Origin: Embleya scabrispora
Lineage (GTDB): Bacteria; Actinomycetota; Actinomycetes; Streptomycetales; Streptomycetaceae
Direction: 5' to 3'
Length of the DNA: 64,000 nucleotides
Assembly: GCF_002024165.1 (NCBI RefSeq)
Contig: NZ_MWQN01000001.1
Span: 186,001 to 250,000, forward strand
Position 1 is the stretch's first letter. Every line of letters begins with the position of its first letter. Positions 9,376 to 17,738 of this stretch are shown in pieces. A program made the position numbers and the translations under genes. Below the pieces are notes generated by a model, which saw nothing but the letters and a program-made list of their open reading frames with translations, made no database searches and was not told where the DNA came from.

Positions 9376-10589
9376 CCCGTCACCACCTTGTTCCGACCCG
9401 GAACGTCCTCGACGATCAGGCTCCGATAGATCTCCGCGGTCTCCCGGGCCACCCGTTCCCAGGAGTAGCGCGTCCCGGCCCGGCGCACGCCGGCCCGGCC
9501 CAACTCCCTTGCCCACTCGGGCCGGTCCAGGAGTTCGCGCAGCGCCCGGGTCAACGCCTCGACGTCACGCGGGGGCACGAGCAATCCATTGACGCCGTCC
9601 ACGACGGTGTCCCGCAGTCCGCCGACGGCGGCGGCCACCACGGGAGTGCCGCAGGCCATGGCCTCCAGGGGAACGATGCCGAACGGTTCGTACCACGGCA
9701 CGCACACCACCGCGTCCGCGCTGCGCAGCAGAGCGGGCAGTTCGTCGCGGGCCACGCTGCCGAGGAAGTCGACGCGCTCGCGCACACCGACCTCGGTCGC
9801 GACCTCGATCAGGTGCCGGACCTGGGGATCGGCTTCCACCGGCCCCTCCTGCGGACCGCCCGCGATCAGCAGTTCGGCGTCCGGCAACGCGGCCAGGGCC
9901 CGCACGACCGCGTCGATGCCCTTGCGTTCGACCAGTCGGCCCACGACCAACAGCCGCGGTCGTTCGGTGCGGCGAGCGACCGGTCCGTGGGGCACGAAGT
10001 GGGTGGTGTCCACGCCGCACGGCACGACGCTGATCCGGTCCGGGTCCAAACCCATGCGCACGAGTTCCGAGACCTCGTCGGTACACGTGGCCACGATGCG
10101 CGCGGCGCGGCGACCGACCGTCACCTCGGCGGCGATCCGCGCCGCGGGGCTGGAGTCGCCGGCTCCGAGGTGGCGCCGCTTGACCGAGCCCAGCGCGTGA
10201 TACGTCTGGACCACCGGAACGCCGCACGGTTGTGCGCCGCGCAGCGCGGCGAGCCCCGACATCCAGAAGTGGCCGTGCACGACCGCCGGCCGGCGCAGCA
10301 GGAAGCGGTCGGCGAGTTTGTCGCCGAACTCGTCCATGAAGGGCAGCAGTTCGTCCTTGGGGATCGGTTCGGCGGGCCCGGCCTCGACGAGGGTCACCGT
10401 GACTCCCCGGCACAGGCGGCTGGTGGCGGGCGCGTCCTTGTTGTCTCTGCGGGTGTACACACTGACCCGGTGGCCCAGTCGGGCGAGCGCCGTGGACAAC
10501 GCCGCCACGTGCACGTTCTGCCCACCGGCGTCCACGCCGCCGAGGACGGCCATCGGATTGGCGTGTTCGGACACCATGGCGATCCTCAT
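9372..10589 (-). CDS. Family 4 glycosyltransferase
   Basis: 405 residues, GT-B fold. The N-terminus MRIAMVSEHANPMAVLGG followed by DAGGQNVHVA is the acceptor-side entry seen in MshA/SqdX-type GT4 enzymes. The donor-site block EPFGIVPLEAMACGTPVV, an EX7E motif, lies near residue 310. ATG 10589 has GGAGG 7 nt upstream and overlaps the upstream stop as ATGA. Retaining transfer of a nucleotide sugar in the cytoplasm is expected. The resemblance to the mycothiol enzyme MshA is only family-level, since no mycothiol genes are nearby. Confidence 0.9.
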   Translation of the reverse strand: MRIAMVSEHANPMAVLGGVDAGGQNVHVAALSTALARLGHRVSVYTRRDNKDAPATSRLCRGVTVTLVEAGPAEPIPKDELLPFMDEFGDKLADRFLLRRPAVVHGHFWMSGLAALRGAQPCGVPVVQTYHALGSVKRRHLGAGDSSPAARIAAEVTVGRRAARIVATCTDEVSELVRMGLDPDRISVVPCGVDTTHFVPHGPVARRTERPRLLVVGRLVERKGIDAVVRALAALPDAELLIAGGPQEGPVEADPQVRHLIEVATEVGVRERVDFLGSVARDELPALLRSADAVVCVPWYEPFGIVPLEAMACGTPVVAAAVGGLRDTVVDGVNGLLVPPRDVEALTRALRELLDRPEWARELGRAGVRRAGTRYSWERVARETAEIYRSLIVEDVPGRNKVVTG

Positions 10590-11551
10590 GACACGACCTC
10601 CTTCAGTACGGCGTCCCAGTCCTGAAGGAAGCGCCTCGCTCCGTAACGGGCCAGCACGCTCTCCCGGGCGGCCAGGCCGGCGTCGCGCGCGGCGCTCGGA
10701 TCGTTCGCGTAGCGGCGTACCGCCTCGCGCAGTTCGGCCGGGGACGCGCTCACCACGCCGGCGCCGGGCGGCACCGCGCGGGCGGCCTCGGTGCCGGCCA
10801 CCACGACCACGGGCATGGCCAGGTGCATCGCCTCCAACAGCGCCAAACCCAGCGAGGTCCAGCGCATCGGATGGAAGTACACGGCCCGGCGCGCGAGTTC
10901 GGTGTGCATCCGGTCCTGGGGCAGGTCCTCGTGGGCACGGCAGCGTGCTTCGGGCAGACCCACGTGTGCGGCGAGCCCTTCGACCTTCATGCCGAACACG
11001 TCCAGCGGCGCCGCGTCGGCGATCCCGGGCAACAGGTCGGTGCCGGTGTATCTGCCGCGGCGCACGGGTTCGTTCACCACCACGCCGCAGCGGCGGAGTT
11101 CTCCCGTCCACCGCGCTCCCGGGTCCAGGATGCCGTGTTCGACGACGGTGGTGGAACCGCCGCCGCAGTCCCACATGAGCGCGTTGAAGTGGGTGACGTG
11201 CACGATGGGCAGGTTGGGTCGGTCGGCCATCGGGTGGCGGGTCAGCGGCACGTCGCCGTCCGGCGCGTTGTGTTCGAGGTAGACGGCGGGCACGTCCACG
11301 CCCGGGGTCGACCCCAACCACCGTTTCACCAACTCGTATTCGTGCGGGCGTTGGAGCACCACCACGTCCACTCGTCGATCGCGCAACCGCTCGGGAGCGA
11401 CCTCGACCACGTTCGCCGGCCAGTCCCAGGTACGCGCCCGGCCCACGCCGTCGGGTCCGCGGTCGGGCAGGACCGGCACCACGTAGTGGTGGTCGCCCTG
11501 GACGAACGTGGTCGCCCAGGATCCGTGTACGTGCCACAACAGGATGTTCAT
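10586..11551 (-). CDS. Glycosyltransferase (GT4-like, divergent)
   Basis: 321 residues. Starts MNILLWHVHGSWATTFVQG, a form found in a conserved actinobacterial glycosyltransferase family. The C-terminal block LGLALLEAMHLAMPVVVVAG is the donor-site helix-strand of GT4 enzymes. A central block YLEHNAPDGDVPLT is probably family-specific. The N-terminal domain is shorter than in typical GT4 proteins. Start overlap ATGA with the preceding gene and GGGAAG upstream support ATG 11551. Probably adds one sugar of the glycan. Confidence 0.82.
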   Translation of the reverse strand: MNILLWHVHGSWATTFVQGDHHYVVPVLPDRGPDGVGRARTWDWPANVVEVAPERLRDRRVDVVVLQRPHEYELVKRWLGSTPGVDVPAVYLEHNAPDGDVPLTRHPMADRPNLPIVHVTHFNALMWDCGGGSTTVVEHGILDPGARWTGELRRCGVVVNEPVRRGRYTGTDLLPGIADAAPLDVFGMKVEGLAAHVGLPEARCRAHEDLPQDRMHTELARRAVYFHPMRWTSLGLALLEAMHLAMPVVVVAGTEAARAVPPGAGVVSASPAELREAVRRYANDPSAARDAGLAARESVLARYGARRFLQDWDAVLKEVVS

Positions 11552-12582
11552 CGTGCGCTTCCCTTCACCAGCAGTTCGTCCACGGCGACCACCACGTCCT
11601 CGGCCTCGACCGACTCCAGACACGGATGGCCGGGAACGGGGCAGTGCCGAGCCCTGGTCCCGGCGCATGCGGCGTTGCGATCGCCCAGCACGACGGTCGG
11701 CACTCCGTACGGGGCCCACCGCTCGGCCGGCACGACCGGCGCGAAAAGGCTGACCACCGGGGTGCCGACGGCCGCGGCCAAGTGCGCGGGGCCGGTGTTG
11801 GGGGCGATCACCACGCGGGCCTGTGCCAGGACCGCCGCGAGCCGGGGCAGGTCGGTACGCCCGCCCAGGTCGCCGGCTCCCCCGAGCTCGGCCACCCGGG
11901 CGGTCGTCGGGGCGTCGGCGGACGACCCGGTGACCAGGACCCGGTGCCCCGCCGCGCGCAGCGCGCGCACGATGCGGCCCCAGGTGTGGACCGAGGGGGA
12001 ACGCGCGGGCACCGAGGCGACCGGATGCACCACCACGTAGGGCCCCTCCCCGGTCTGCGCCCGCACATCCGGCAGCGGTCGGCGCACGGCGAGAGCGCCG
12101 TCGTCGTCGGCCGGCAACGGGTATCCGGCGACGGCGGCCAACTCCAGGGCGCGCAGAGGCTCGGGGACGTGCCGCCGCTCGTCGACCCGGTGGCGCGCGT
12201 CGAGGAGCGAGCCGGGATAGTCGTTGCTGATCGCGCTGATCCTGCGGACGCCCGCCAGGCGCAGCAACAGGGCCGTGGGCAGCGACGATTGGTGGAAAGA
12301 GGTGAACACCACCGCCTCGTCCACCCGCAGGCCGGCCACGTGCTCGATCAACTCGCGCACCGCCTCGGCGGTGACGGGCGCGGGAGCGAAGCCGACCCAC
12401 GGCGCGTCCCACTCCACCACCGCGTCGACCCCCGGCAGGAGGTTCGCGGCGCCCGACCCGGCGGGGCCCACCAGGGCGGTCACGGTACGCGCGCCCGCCG
12501 CCAGCGCCCGGATCGCGGGACCGCACACGAGCACGTCGCCCATCGCGTCCAGGCGCACGGCCAGTACATGCGGGGCGCTCAT
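11548..12582 (-). CDS. Family 9 glycosyltransferase (second heptosyltransferase-like)
   Basis: 344 residues. MSAPHVLAVRLDAMGDVLVCGPAIRAL is recognisable by its LDAMGDVL entry motif. VVIAPNTGPAHLAAAVGTPVV is the conserved GT9 donor block near residue 275 (D replaced by N at the usual DTGxxH position), and FAPVVPAERWAPYG follows. ATG 12582 overlaps the upstream stop as ATGA. Two GT9 enzymes in one operon, next to an ADP-heptose route, suggest two heptosyl transfers. Confidence 0.9.
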   Translation of the reverse strand: MSAPHVLAVRLDAMGDVLVCGPAIRALAAGARTVTALVGPAGSGAANLLPGVDAVVEWDAPWVGFAPAPVTAEAVRELIEHVAGLRVDEAVVFTSFHQSSLPTALLLRLAGVRRISAISNDYPGSLLDARHRVDERRHVPEPLRALELAAVAGYPLPADDDGALAVRRPLPDVRAQTGEGPYVVVHPVASVPARSPSVHTWGRIVRALRAAGHRVLVTGSSADAPTTARVAELGGAGDLGGRTDLPRLAAVLAQARVVIAPNTGPAHLAAAVGTPVVSLFAPVVPAERWAPYGVPTVVLGDRNAACAGTRARHCPVPGHPCLESVEAEDVVVAVDELLVKGSAR

Positions 12583-14105
12583 CGCAGCCCTCGCAGCACG
12601 AGCCGGACCGCGTCGCCCAGGTCGCCGGCGACCCGGGCCCCGGCCAGTTCGCCGGCTCGCGTGGTGTCGGTGGGCACCAGCACGCTGCGGGCGCCCGCGG
12701 CCCGCGCCGCGGCCACGTCGGCGCCGATGTCGCCGATCACCACACATTCGTCGGGCCGCACCCCCAGTCGCCGCGCCGCGTCCTCGATCAGGCCCGGCCG
12801 GGGCTTGCGGCACGGGCAGTCGTCCTCCGGCCGGTGCACGCAGCACTCCCACACCTCGAAGGGACCGAAGACGGCGTCGACGCGGGCGTTGACCCGCCGC
12901 AGCGCCTCGGGGGAGATCAGGCCGCGGCCGACTCCGGACTGGTTGCTGACCACGGCCGTGCGGATACCGGCGGCGCGCAGCATGCGCACGGCCTCGACCG
13001 CGCCCGGCATCGGTTCCACCTTGTCGGGTTGGTCGTTGTAGGGCACGTCGCGCACCAGCGTGCCGTCCCGGTCGAAGAGCACCGCCTTGGGACGGACGCC
13101 GGTGGGCCCGACGCCCCGGTGTCGCCACTGCCCGCGCAGCCAGTGCGCGGTCGCCGCAGGGGGGATGAGCACACTCGTGGCGATCATCGTGGTGACCTCG
13201 TGTCGGTCGCGAGGTCCGGGCCGAATGCGCGCGGCGGCGAATTCGACGGTTCCCACCAGCCAGCCCGCCGCCGCCGCGATCGCCACGCGCCGGCGCCCGG
13301 CCGGCGCCGCGACCCCCGCCACCACGGCCAGCGCGGTCAGCGCCATGTGCAGGCGGCGCCGGCCCCGGGGAGCGGCCGCCCGGCGGTACCAGTCCCCGCC
13401 GTGCAGCCGCGTCATCAGCACGTCGTCCGCGTTGCCGGCCTGGACGCGAACGCTGACCCAGCGATCGGTGGGGCGCACCGGGTGTCGGGTCCGGCGGTCG
13501 CCCCGGGTGAGGATCCACCCGGCCTCCTCGCTACGCAGCGCCAGGTCGGCGTCCTCGCGGAAGGCTCGCCGGAAGCGGGGATCGAAACCGCCGGTCTCCA
13601 CCAGCACGTCCCGCCGATAGGCCATGTCGGCGGTGGCCCACGCCGCGTCCGCCAGGCCGCGCGTGCCGCGTTCCCAGTCGGTGGGCCGGCGGTCGCGGGG
13701 CAACGGCACGTCGAGCCGGCCCTGGACCGCGCCCACGTCGGGTCCGGCCGCACGCAGATCGGCGACCAGGTCCGCGCGCCATGTCGGGCTCACCTCGACG
13801 TCGTCGTCCAGGAACGCGATCCAGCCCACTGCCGGCGGCACCGCTCGCCATCCCATGTTGCGCGCACCCGCGGGCCCTCCTCCCCCGGTAGCGAGCACCA
13901 GGGTCCGCGCGGCGAGTTCGGGGGGCACGTGCAGGGGCAGCGGATCGGGCGTCCCGGGGCGGTCGTCGACCACCACGACGACCTCCGGCGCGGGGCCGGT
14001 CGCGGCGGCCAACGCCGCGACGCAGCGGTCGAGTTCGGGGCGGCCCATCGTCGGCACGACGACCGCGTACGCGAGGGCGGGTGCGGATGCCTCGTCGATG
14101 CTCAC
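12579..14105 (-). CDS. Fusion of a family 2 glycosyltransferase and a GmhB-like heptose bisphosphate phosphatase
   Basis: 508 residues. Residues ~10-300 are a GT2 (GT-A) domain with DDD at 100-102 (FLDDDVEVSP), a GARNMGW motif and an acceptor-region REDADLALR block. Residues ~250-290 are hydrophobic and may contact the membrane. Residues ~338-508 are a HAD-IIIA phosphatase of the GmhB type: nucleophile motif FDRDGTL at 344-350, SNQSGVGRG near 388, a C-x-H-x5-C-x-C zinc loop at 422-432 and VIGDIGAD near 457. GmhB removes the C7 phosphate of heptose 1,7-bisphosphate. The GTG start overlaps the upstream stop (GTGA). Fusing a pathway enzyme to a transferase is unusual. Confidence 0.9.
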   Translation of the reverse strand: MSIDEASAPALAYAVVVPTMGRPELDRCVAALAAATGPAPEVVVVVDDRPGTPDPLPLHVPPELAARTLVLATGGGGPAGARNMGWRAVPPAVGWIAFLDDDVEVSPTWRADLVADLRAAGPDVGAVQGRLDVPLPRDRRPTDWERGTRGLADAAWATADMAYRRDVLVETGGFDPRFRRAFREDADLALRSEEAGWILTRGDRRTRHPVRPTDRWVSVRVQAGNADDVLMTRLHGGDWYRRAAAPRGRRRLHMALTALAVVAGVAAPAGRRRVAIAAAAGWLVGTVEFAAARIRPGPRDRHEVTTMIATSVLIPPAATAHWLRGQWRHRGVGPTGVRPKAVLFDRDGTLVRDVPYNDQPDKVEPMPGAVEAVRMLRAAGIRTAVVSNQSGVGRGLISPEALRRVNARVDAVFGPFEVWECCVHRPEDDCPCRKPRPGLIEDAARRLGVRPDECVVIGDIGADVAAARAAGARSVLVPTDTTRAGELAGARVAGDLGDAVRLVLRGLR

Positions 14106-15760
14106 ACCGACCCCGATCCGTCGCCCATGGCCGGACGACGCACCACGAAGGGGCCCAGGGCCAGCAGATCCACGGGGGCGGACCCGAAGCACTCCAAGGC
14201 GTCGCGCGGATCGTCGACCATGGGGCGACCCGCGGTGTTCAGGCTGGTGTTGACCACCACGGGCAATCCGGTGATCTGCTCGAAGATGCCGAGCATCCGG
14301 GCCAGCAGGGGCTGGTCGGCGGCCTCGACGGTCTGGATGCGGGCGGTGCCGTCGACGTGCACGACCGCCGGAATCCGCTCGCGCCAGTGCGCCGCGACGC
14401 GGTGCGTGAAGAGCATGTAGCGACTGGGCATGGGGCCCTCGAAGAGTTCGGCGGCCCGCTCGGCGAGCACCATGGGCGCCACCGGACGGAACTGCTCGCG
14501 GCCCTTGACGTCGTTGAGGCGTTCGAGGTTGGCCGCACGGCCGGGGTGGGCGAGCAGACTGCGATGGCCCAGCGCCCGGGGGCCGAACTCGCTGCGGCCC
14601 TGGAACCACGCCACCACGTTGTCCGACGCCAGCGCCTGCGCGACCACCGCCGCCAGATCGGCCGGGCGCGCGTACGGCACCCGGGCCCGAAGCAGCCACG
14701 CCTCCAGTTCGTCGTCGTCCCAGGAACGCCCCAGGTCGGCGCCGGCCATGGGTGAGGTGCGGTCGCCCATGGCCTCCGCCACGTGGAGTGCTCCGCCCAG
14801 TGCGGTACCGGCGTCGCCCGCGGCCGGTTGTACCCAGATGTGCTCGAAGGGCCCCTCGGCGGCGATCCGGGAATTGGCCACGCAGTTGAGCGCGACGCCG
14901 CCGGCCATCGACAGGTGCCGGTCGCCGGTGCGCCCGTGCAGCCAGCGCACCAGATCGAGCAGGACCTCCTCCGTGACGGCCTGGACCGAAGCGGCCAGAT
15001 CCGCCTGCTCCGGGGTCCACTCCTCGTGGGGTCGACGGGCCTTGACCAGTGCGGCCAGGTCGATCGGCAGGGTCCGAAACGATCCGTCGCCCGTGGAGTG
15101 CACGGCGGTACGCAGTTCGTTCAGGAAGCGCGGTCTGCCGTAGGAGGCCAGTGCCATCACCTTGAACTCGTCACAGGAGCGGAGGAAGCCGAGGTGCGCG
15201 GTGACCTCCTCGTAGAACAGTCCCAGGGAGTGCGGCAGCGACGTACGGGCCAAGACCTCCGGCCGGCCGTCGTGGTAGCGCGCGGACAGGTGGCTGGTGG
15301 CCTCCCCGCGCCCGTCGGCGACGAGCACACTCGCGTCCCGGTAGGGCACGGGCGCGGCCAGGGCGGCCGAGGCGGCGTGCGCGATGTGGTGGGGCACGTA
15401 GCGGAACACACCGGGGTCCAGACCCGGAAGGGCCTCGGCGGCGAAGTCGGGGGCCTCGCGGGCGTACGTCTGCCGCAACTCGTCCCAGGGATCGTTCAGT
15501 CCCAGGCTCTCCTGCGGCATCGCCAGGCGCGGATCGAACGAATAGGTGACGGCGTCGAGTTCGTCGGCCCGAAGCCCGGCCTTGGCCAGGCACCAGCGCG
15601 CGGACAGTTCGGGCAGTTCCCAGGCCGAGAACGGCACCGGGCGCTTTCCGTGCTTGCGCCGGGAAAACCGCTCCTCCTCCGCCGCGGCGACCACTTCACC
15701 ATCCACGACCAATGCCGCGGCGGGGTCGTGGAAGATGGCGTTGAGTCCGAGAATGCGCAT
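14102..15760 (-). CDS. Carbamoyltransferase (NodU/CmcH/TobZ family)
   Basis: 552 residues. MRILGLNAIFHDPAAALVVDG is the standard N-terminal Kae1-like ATPase entry. PHHIAHAASAALAAP carries the metal-binding His pair, GGVALNCVANSRI and RSEFGPRALGHRSLL are YrdC-like/core signatures, and VNTSLNTAGRPMV is near the C-terminus. Family members make carbamoyl-AMP from carbamoyl phosphate and ATP and transfer the carbamoyl group to a hydroxyl, usually on a sugar. GGAG 7 nt before ATG 15760 decides the start. Its place in a glycan operon suggests a sugar acceptor, possibly the heptose. Confidence 0.93.
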   Translation of the reverse strand: MRILGLNAIFHDPAAALVVDGEVVAAAEEERFSRRKHGKRPVPFSAWELPELSARWCLAKAGLRADELDAVTYSFDPRLAMPQESLGLNDPWDELRQTYAREAPDFAAEALPGLDPGVFRYVPHHIAHAASAALAAPVPYRDASVLVADGRGEATSHLSARYHDGRPEVLARTSLPHSLGLFYEEVTAHLGFLRSCDEFKVMALASYGRPRFLNELRTAVHSTGDGSFRTLPIDLAALVKARRPHEEWTPEQADLAASVQAVTEEVLLDLVRWLHGRTGDRHLSMAGGVALNCVANSRIAAEGPFEHIWVQPAAGDAGTALGGALHVAEAMGDRTSPMAGADLGRSWDDDELEAWLLRARVPYARPADLAAVVAQALASDNVVAWFQGRSEFGPRALGHRSLLAHPGRAANLERLNDVKGREQFRPVAPMVLAERAAELFEGPMPSRYMLFTHRVAAHWRERIPAVVHVDGTARIQTVEAADQPLLARMLGIFEQITGLPVVVNTSLNTAGRPMVDDPRDALECFGSAPVDLLALGPFVVRRPAMGDGSGSV

Positions 15761-15818
15761 GCGGAAACTCCACTCGAAGGCGAAAGGGCGGCATCGTCGG
15801 AGCCGAATCCCCAAGGGC

Positions 15819-16934
15819 TCAGGCCGCGTCGTGGATGCCCGGTTGAGCCGCGAACCAGTCGATGGTGGTTCGCAACCCCTCGCGCCAATGCACGCGGGGC
15901 TCCCATCCCAGCAGTTCGCGGGCCAGGGTGATGTCGGGTCGGCGGGTGGTGGGATCGTCGACCGGACGCTCGACGAACTCGATGTCGGCGTCCGAGCCGG
16001 TGAGGTCGAGAATGCGGCGAGCGAGTTCCAACACGCTCATCTCGTCCGGATTTCCGATGTTGACCGGACCCGAGTGCGCGGATGCCGCCAGCGCCAGGAT
16101 CCCCGCCACCGTGTCGTCCACGTGGGAGATCGAACGGGTCTGGGAACCGTCCCCGTGTACCCGCAGCGGCTCTCCGCGCAGCGCGGCACACGTGAACGCG
16201 GGAATCGCCCGACCGTCGTCGGGACGCATCCTGGGGCCGTAGGTGTTGAAGATCCGCACGATGGCCGCGTCCAGTCCGCGCGCGTTGCGATAGGCCATCG
16301 CCAGGGCCTCGGAGAATCGTTTGGCCTCGTCGTAGACGCCTCGTGGGCCGATCGGGTTGACGTTGCCCCAGTAGTCCTCCGGTTGCGGATGCACCAGCGG
16401 GTCGCCGTACACCTCGGAGGTCGAGGCCAGCACGAACCTGGCGTTCTTCTCGCCGGCCAGTCCCAGGGCGTGCAGGGTGCCCAGGCTGCCCACCTTGAGC
16501 GTGTGGATCGGGTACTCCAGGTAGTCCAGCGGCGACGCGGGCGAGGCGAAGTGCAGCACGAGGTCCACGTCACCGGGCACGTGCACGAATTCGCTGACGT
16601 CACAGCGGACCAACCGGAACGCGGGATCGGGCAGCAGGTGCGCGACGTTGGCCGGCGCCCCGGTGAGGAAGTTGTCCAGGCACACCACCTCCGCGCCGTC
16701 GTTCAGCAGTCGCTCGCACAGATGCGAACCGAGGAAGCCGGCCCCTCCGGTGACGACCGCCCGGGCGAAGCGGCGCGCGGGCCCGTGCGCCGGCGGCTCG
16801 CCGGTGGGGTCGACGGCAATGCCCATGGGTGGGGTCGGCTCCCGGCCGGCCGCGCCGGCGGGGGCGTGGACGGGGTTCGGCTCGGACGTGCGATCATCCC
16901 GGCTCGAACGTCGCCGAACTGCTTCGGACGGCAT
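15819..16934 (-). CDS. NAD-dependent sugar epimerase/decarboxylase, UDP-xylose-synthase-like
   Basis: 371 residues, extended short-chain dehydrogenase. [13 protein letters not shown] binds NAD near residue 48. Catalytic STSEVYGDP and YDEAKR (YxxxK) are present, and [16 protein letters not shown] closely follows UDP-glucuronate decarboxylase (UXS) enzymes rather than HldD or RmlB (which has TDEVYG). It would make UDP-xylose or a similar nucleotide sugar. The first ~45 residues are a disordered Pro/Arg-rich leader. GGAGG 7 nt before ATG 16934 supports the start. It is the first gene of the operon, 58 nt ahead of the carbamoyltransferase, and lies directly downstream of a SigB-type promoter. Confidence 0.88.
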   Translation of the reverse strand: MPSEAVRRRSSRDDRTSEPNPVHAPAGAAGREPTPPMGIAVDPTGEPPAHGPARRFARAVVTGGAGFLGSHLCERLLNDGAEVVCLDNFLTGAPANVAHLLPDPAFRLVRCDVSEFVHVPGDVDLVLHFASPASPLDYLEYPIHTLKVGSLGTLHALGLAGEKNARFVLASTSEVYGDPLVHPQPEDYWGNVNPIGPRGVYDEAKRFSEALAMAYRNARGLDAAIVRIFNTYGPRMRPDDGRAIPAFTCAALRGEPLRVHGDGSQTRSISHVDDTVAGILALAASAHSGPVNIGNPDEMSVLELARRILDLTGSDADIEFVERPVDDPTTRRPDITLARELLGWEPRVHWREGLRTTIDWFAAQPGIHDAA

Positions 16935-17276
16935 GACAAATCCTCCGGTGGACGGCGCGGGGGAACGAGTCGCCGGTACCCGGTCGCAACTTGGACAAAC
17001 GACGCGAACCCCTCGGACGTGCGTGTGTTCGATCGCTCGGGTCGGCCGGCGGACCCCGGATCGCGCGTGTCGCAAGCCGGACGGTACGACGGGGTCGACG
17101 TGACCCGGCCGGCACACGCGGGATGCCGGTGGCTCGGGTGCGGCGGCGTTCGGCACGGGTTTCGAGTCGCGTGTCCCGGGCAGCGGCCTGTGCGTTCGCC
17201 TCCGCGAATCGACGAGACGAGCGGAGCCGCCTCGGCGCGGTGAACCCACCGTCCATCGGCAAGGAGATCAACGATC
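16935..17276. other. Divergent intergenic region, glycan operon / DUF2795
   Basis: 342 bases. Apart from the minus-strand SigB-like promoter near 16976-17000 I see no gene. The rightward promoter for the DUF2795 gene must lie here but no clear boxes were found. Confidence 0.5.
16976..17000 (-). promoter_or_regulatory. Putative SigB-type promoter of the glycan operon
   Basis: Reading the minus strand, GTTT at 17000-16997, a 15-nt spacer, then GGGTAC at 16981-16976. This matches the streptomycete SigB-family consensus GNNT-N14-16-GGGTAC/T. It lies 42 nt before the UXS-like start codon. Transcription by a stress sigma factor is an inference. Confidence 0.55.
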
Positions 17277-17594
17277 ATGGCCACGCATTCGGACGACGCA
17301 CCCCGGCAGACTTCGGCCGACTCCACGGACGCGGGCAATGGCGCTCGCGTCGGCGGCACGCCGCCCGGGATGACGCCCGGGGATGTGGAACTGCGCAGCG
17401 AATTGGCCCGTCATCTGGGCCGGGACGTCTACCCGGCCACGCGCGACTCGCTGCTGGCCACGCTTCGGGACAACAACGCGTCCGACGATCTGGTGCGGAT
17501 CGCCACGGGCCTGCCCGACGACGACACCCGCTACGCGAACATGCAGGACGTCGCCCGGGCGCTGGGGCTGGGCACGGAGGAACACCGCACCTGA
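17277..17594 (+). CDS. DUF2795 domain protein
   Basis: 105 residues. Residues ~40-100 fit DUF2795: a RDVYPATRDSLLATLRDN block, then LVRIATGLPDDDTRYANMQD and VARALG at the end. The first 38 residues are polar and probably disordered. AAGGAG 10 nt upstream supports ATG 17277. DUF2795 proteins are common in actinomycetes and are often found beside stress genes; their function is unknown. It is followed at 145 nt by an oxidoreductase gene on the same strand. Confidence 0.8.
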   Translation: MATHSDDAPRQTSADSTDAGNGARVGGTPPGMTPGDVELRSELARHLGRDVYPATRDSLLATLRDNNASDDLVRIATGLPDDDTRYANMQDVARALGLGTEEHRT

Positions 17595-17666
17595 CCGCCG
17601 GTGTCCGATCCGCCTCGGTGCCGCCCCGAGTCTCGTTCCGAGTGCCGCTCCGATCGCCGTCTCGAA

Positions 17667-17714
17667 TGCCGTCCCCAGTGCCGTCCCCAGTGCCGTCCCC
17701 ATTGCCGTCCCCAT
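17667..17714 (+). repeat. 12-bp tandem repeat upstream of an oxidoreductase gene
   Basis: Four contiguous 12-base units (TGCCGTCCCCAG twice, then TGCCGTCCCCAT twice) with degenerate copies on both sides between about 17625 and 17725. It ends just before the ribosome-binding site of the next gene, so it probably lies in its 5' leader. Confidence 0.85.
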
Positions 17715-17738
17715 TGCCGTCCGAGGAAGGACTGTTCG

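Noticed and set aside
6159-16934. Reading the operon as an LPS or capsule locus
   Set aside because: No Wzx/Wzy, ABC exporter or lipid A genes are present, and the host is Gram-positive; only a glycan or glycoconjugate pathway is supported.
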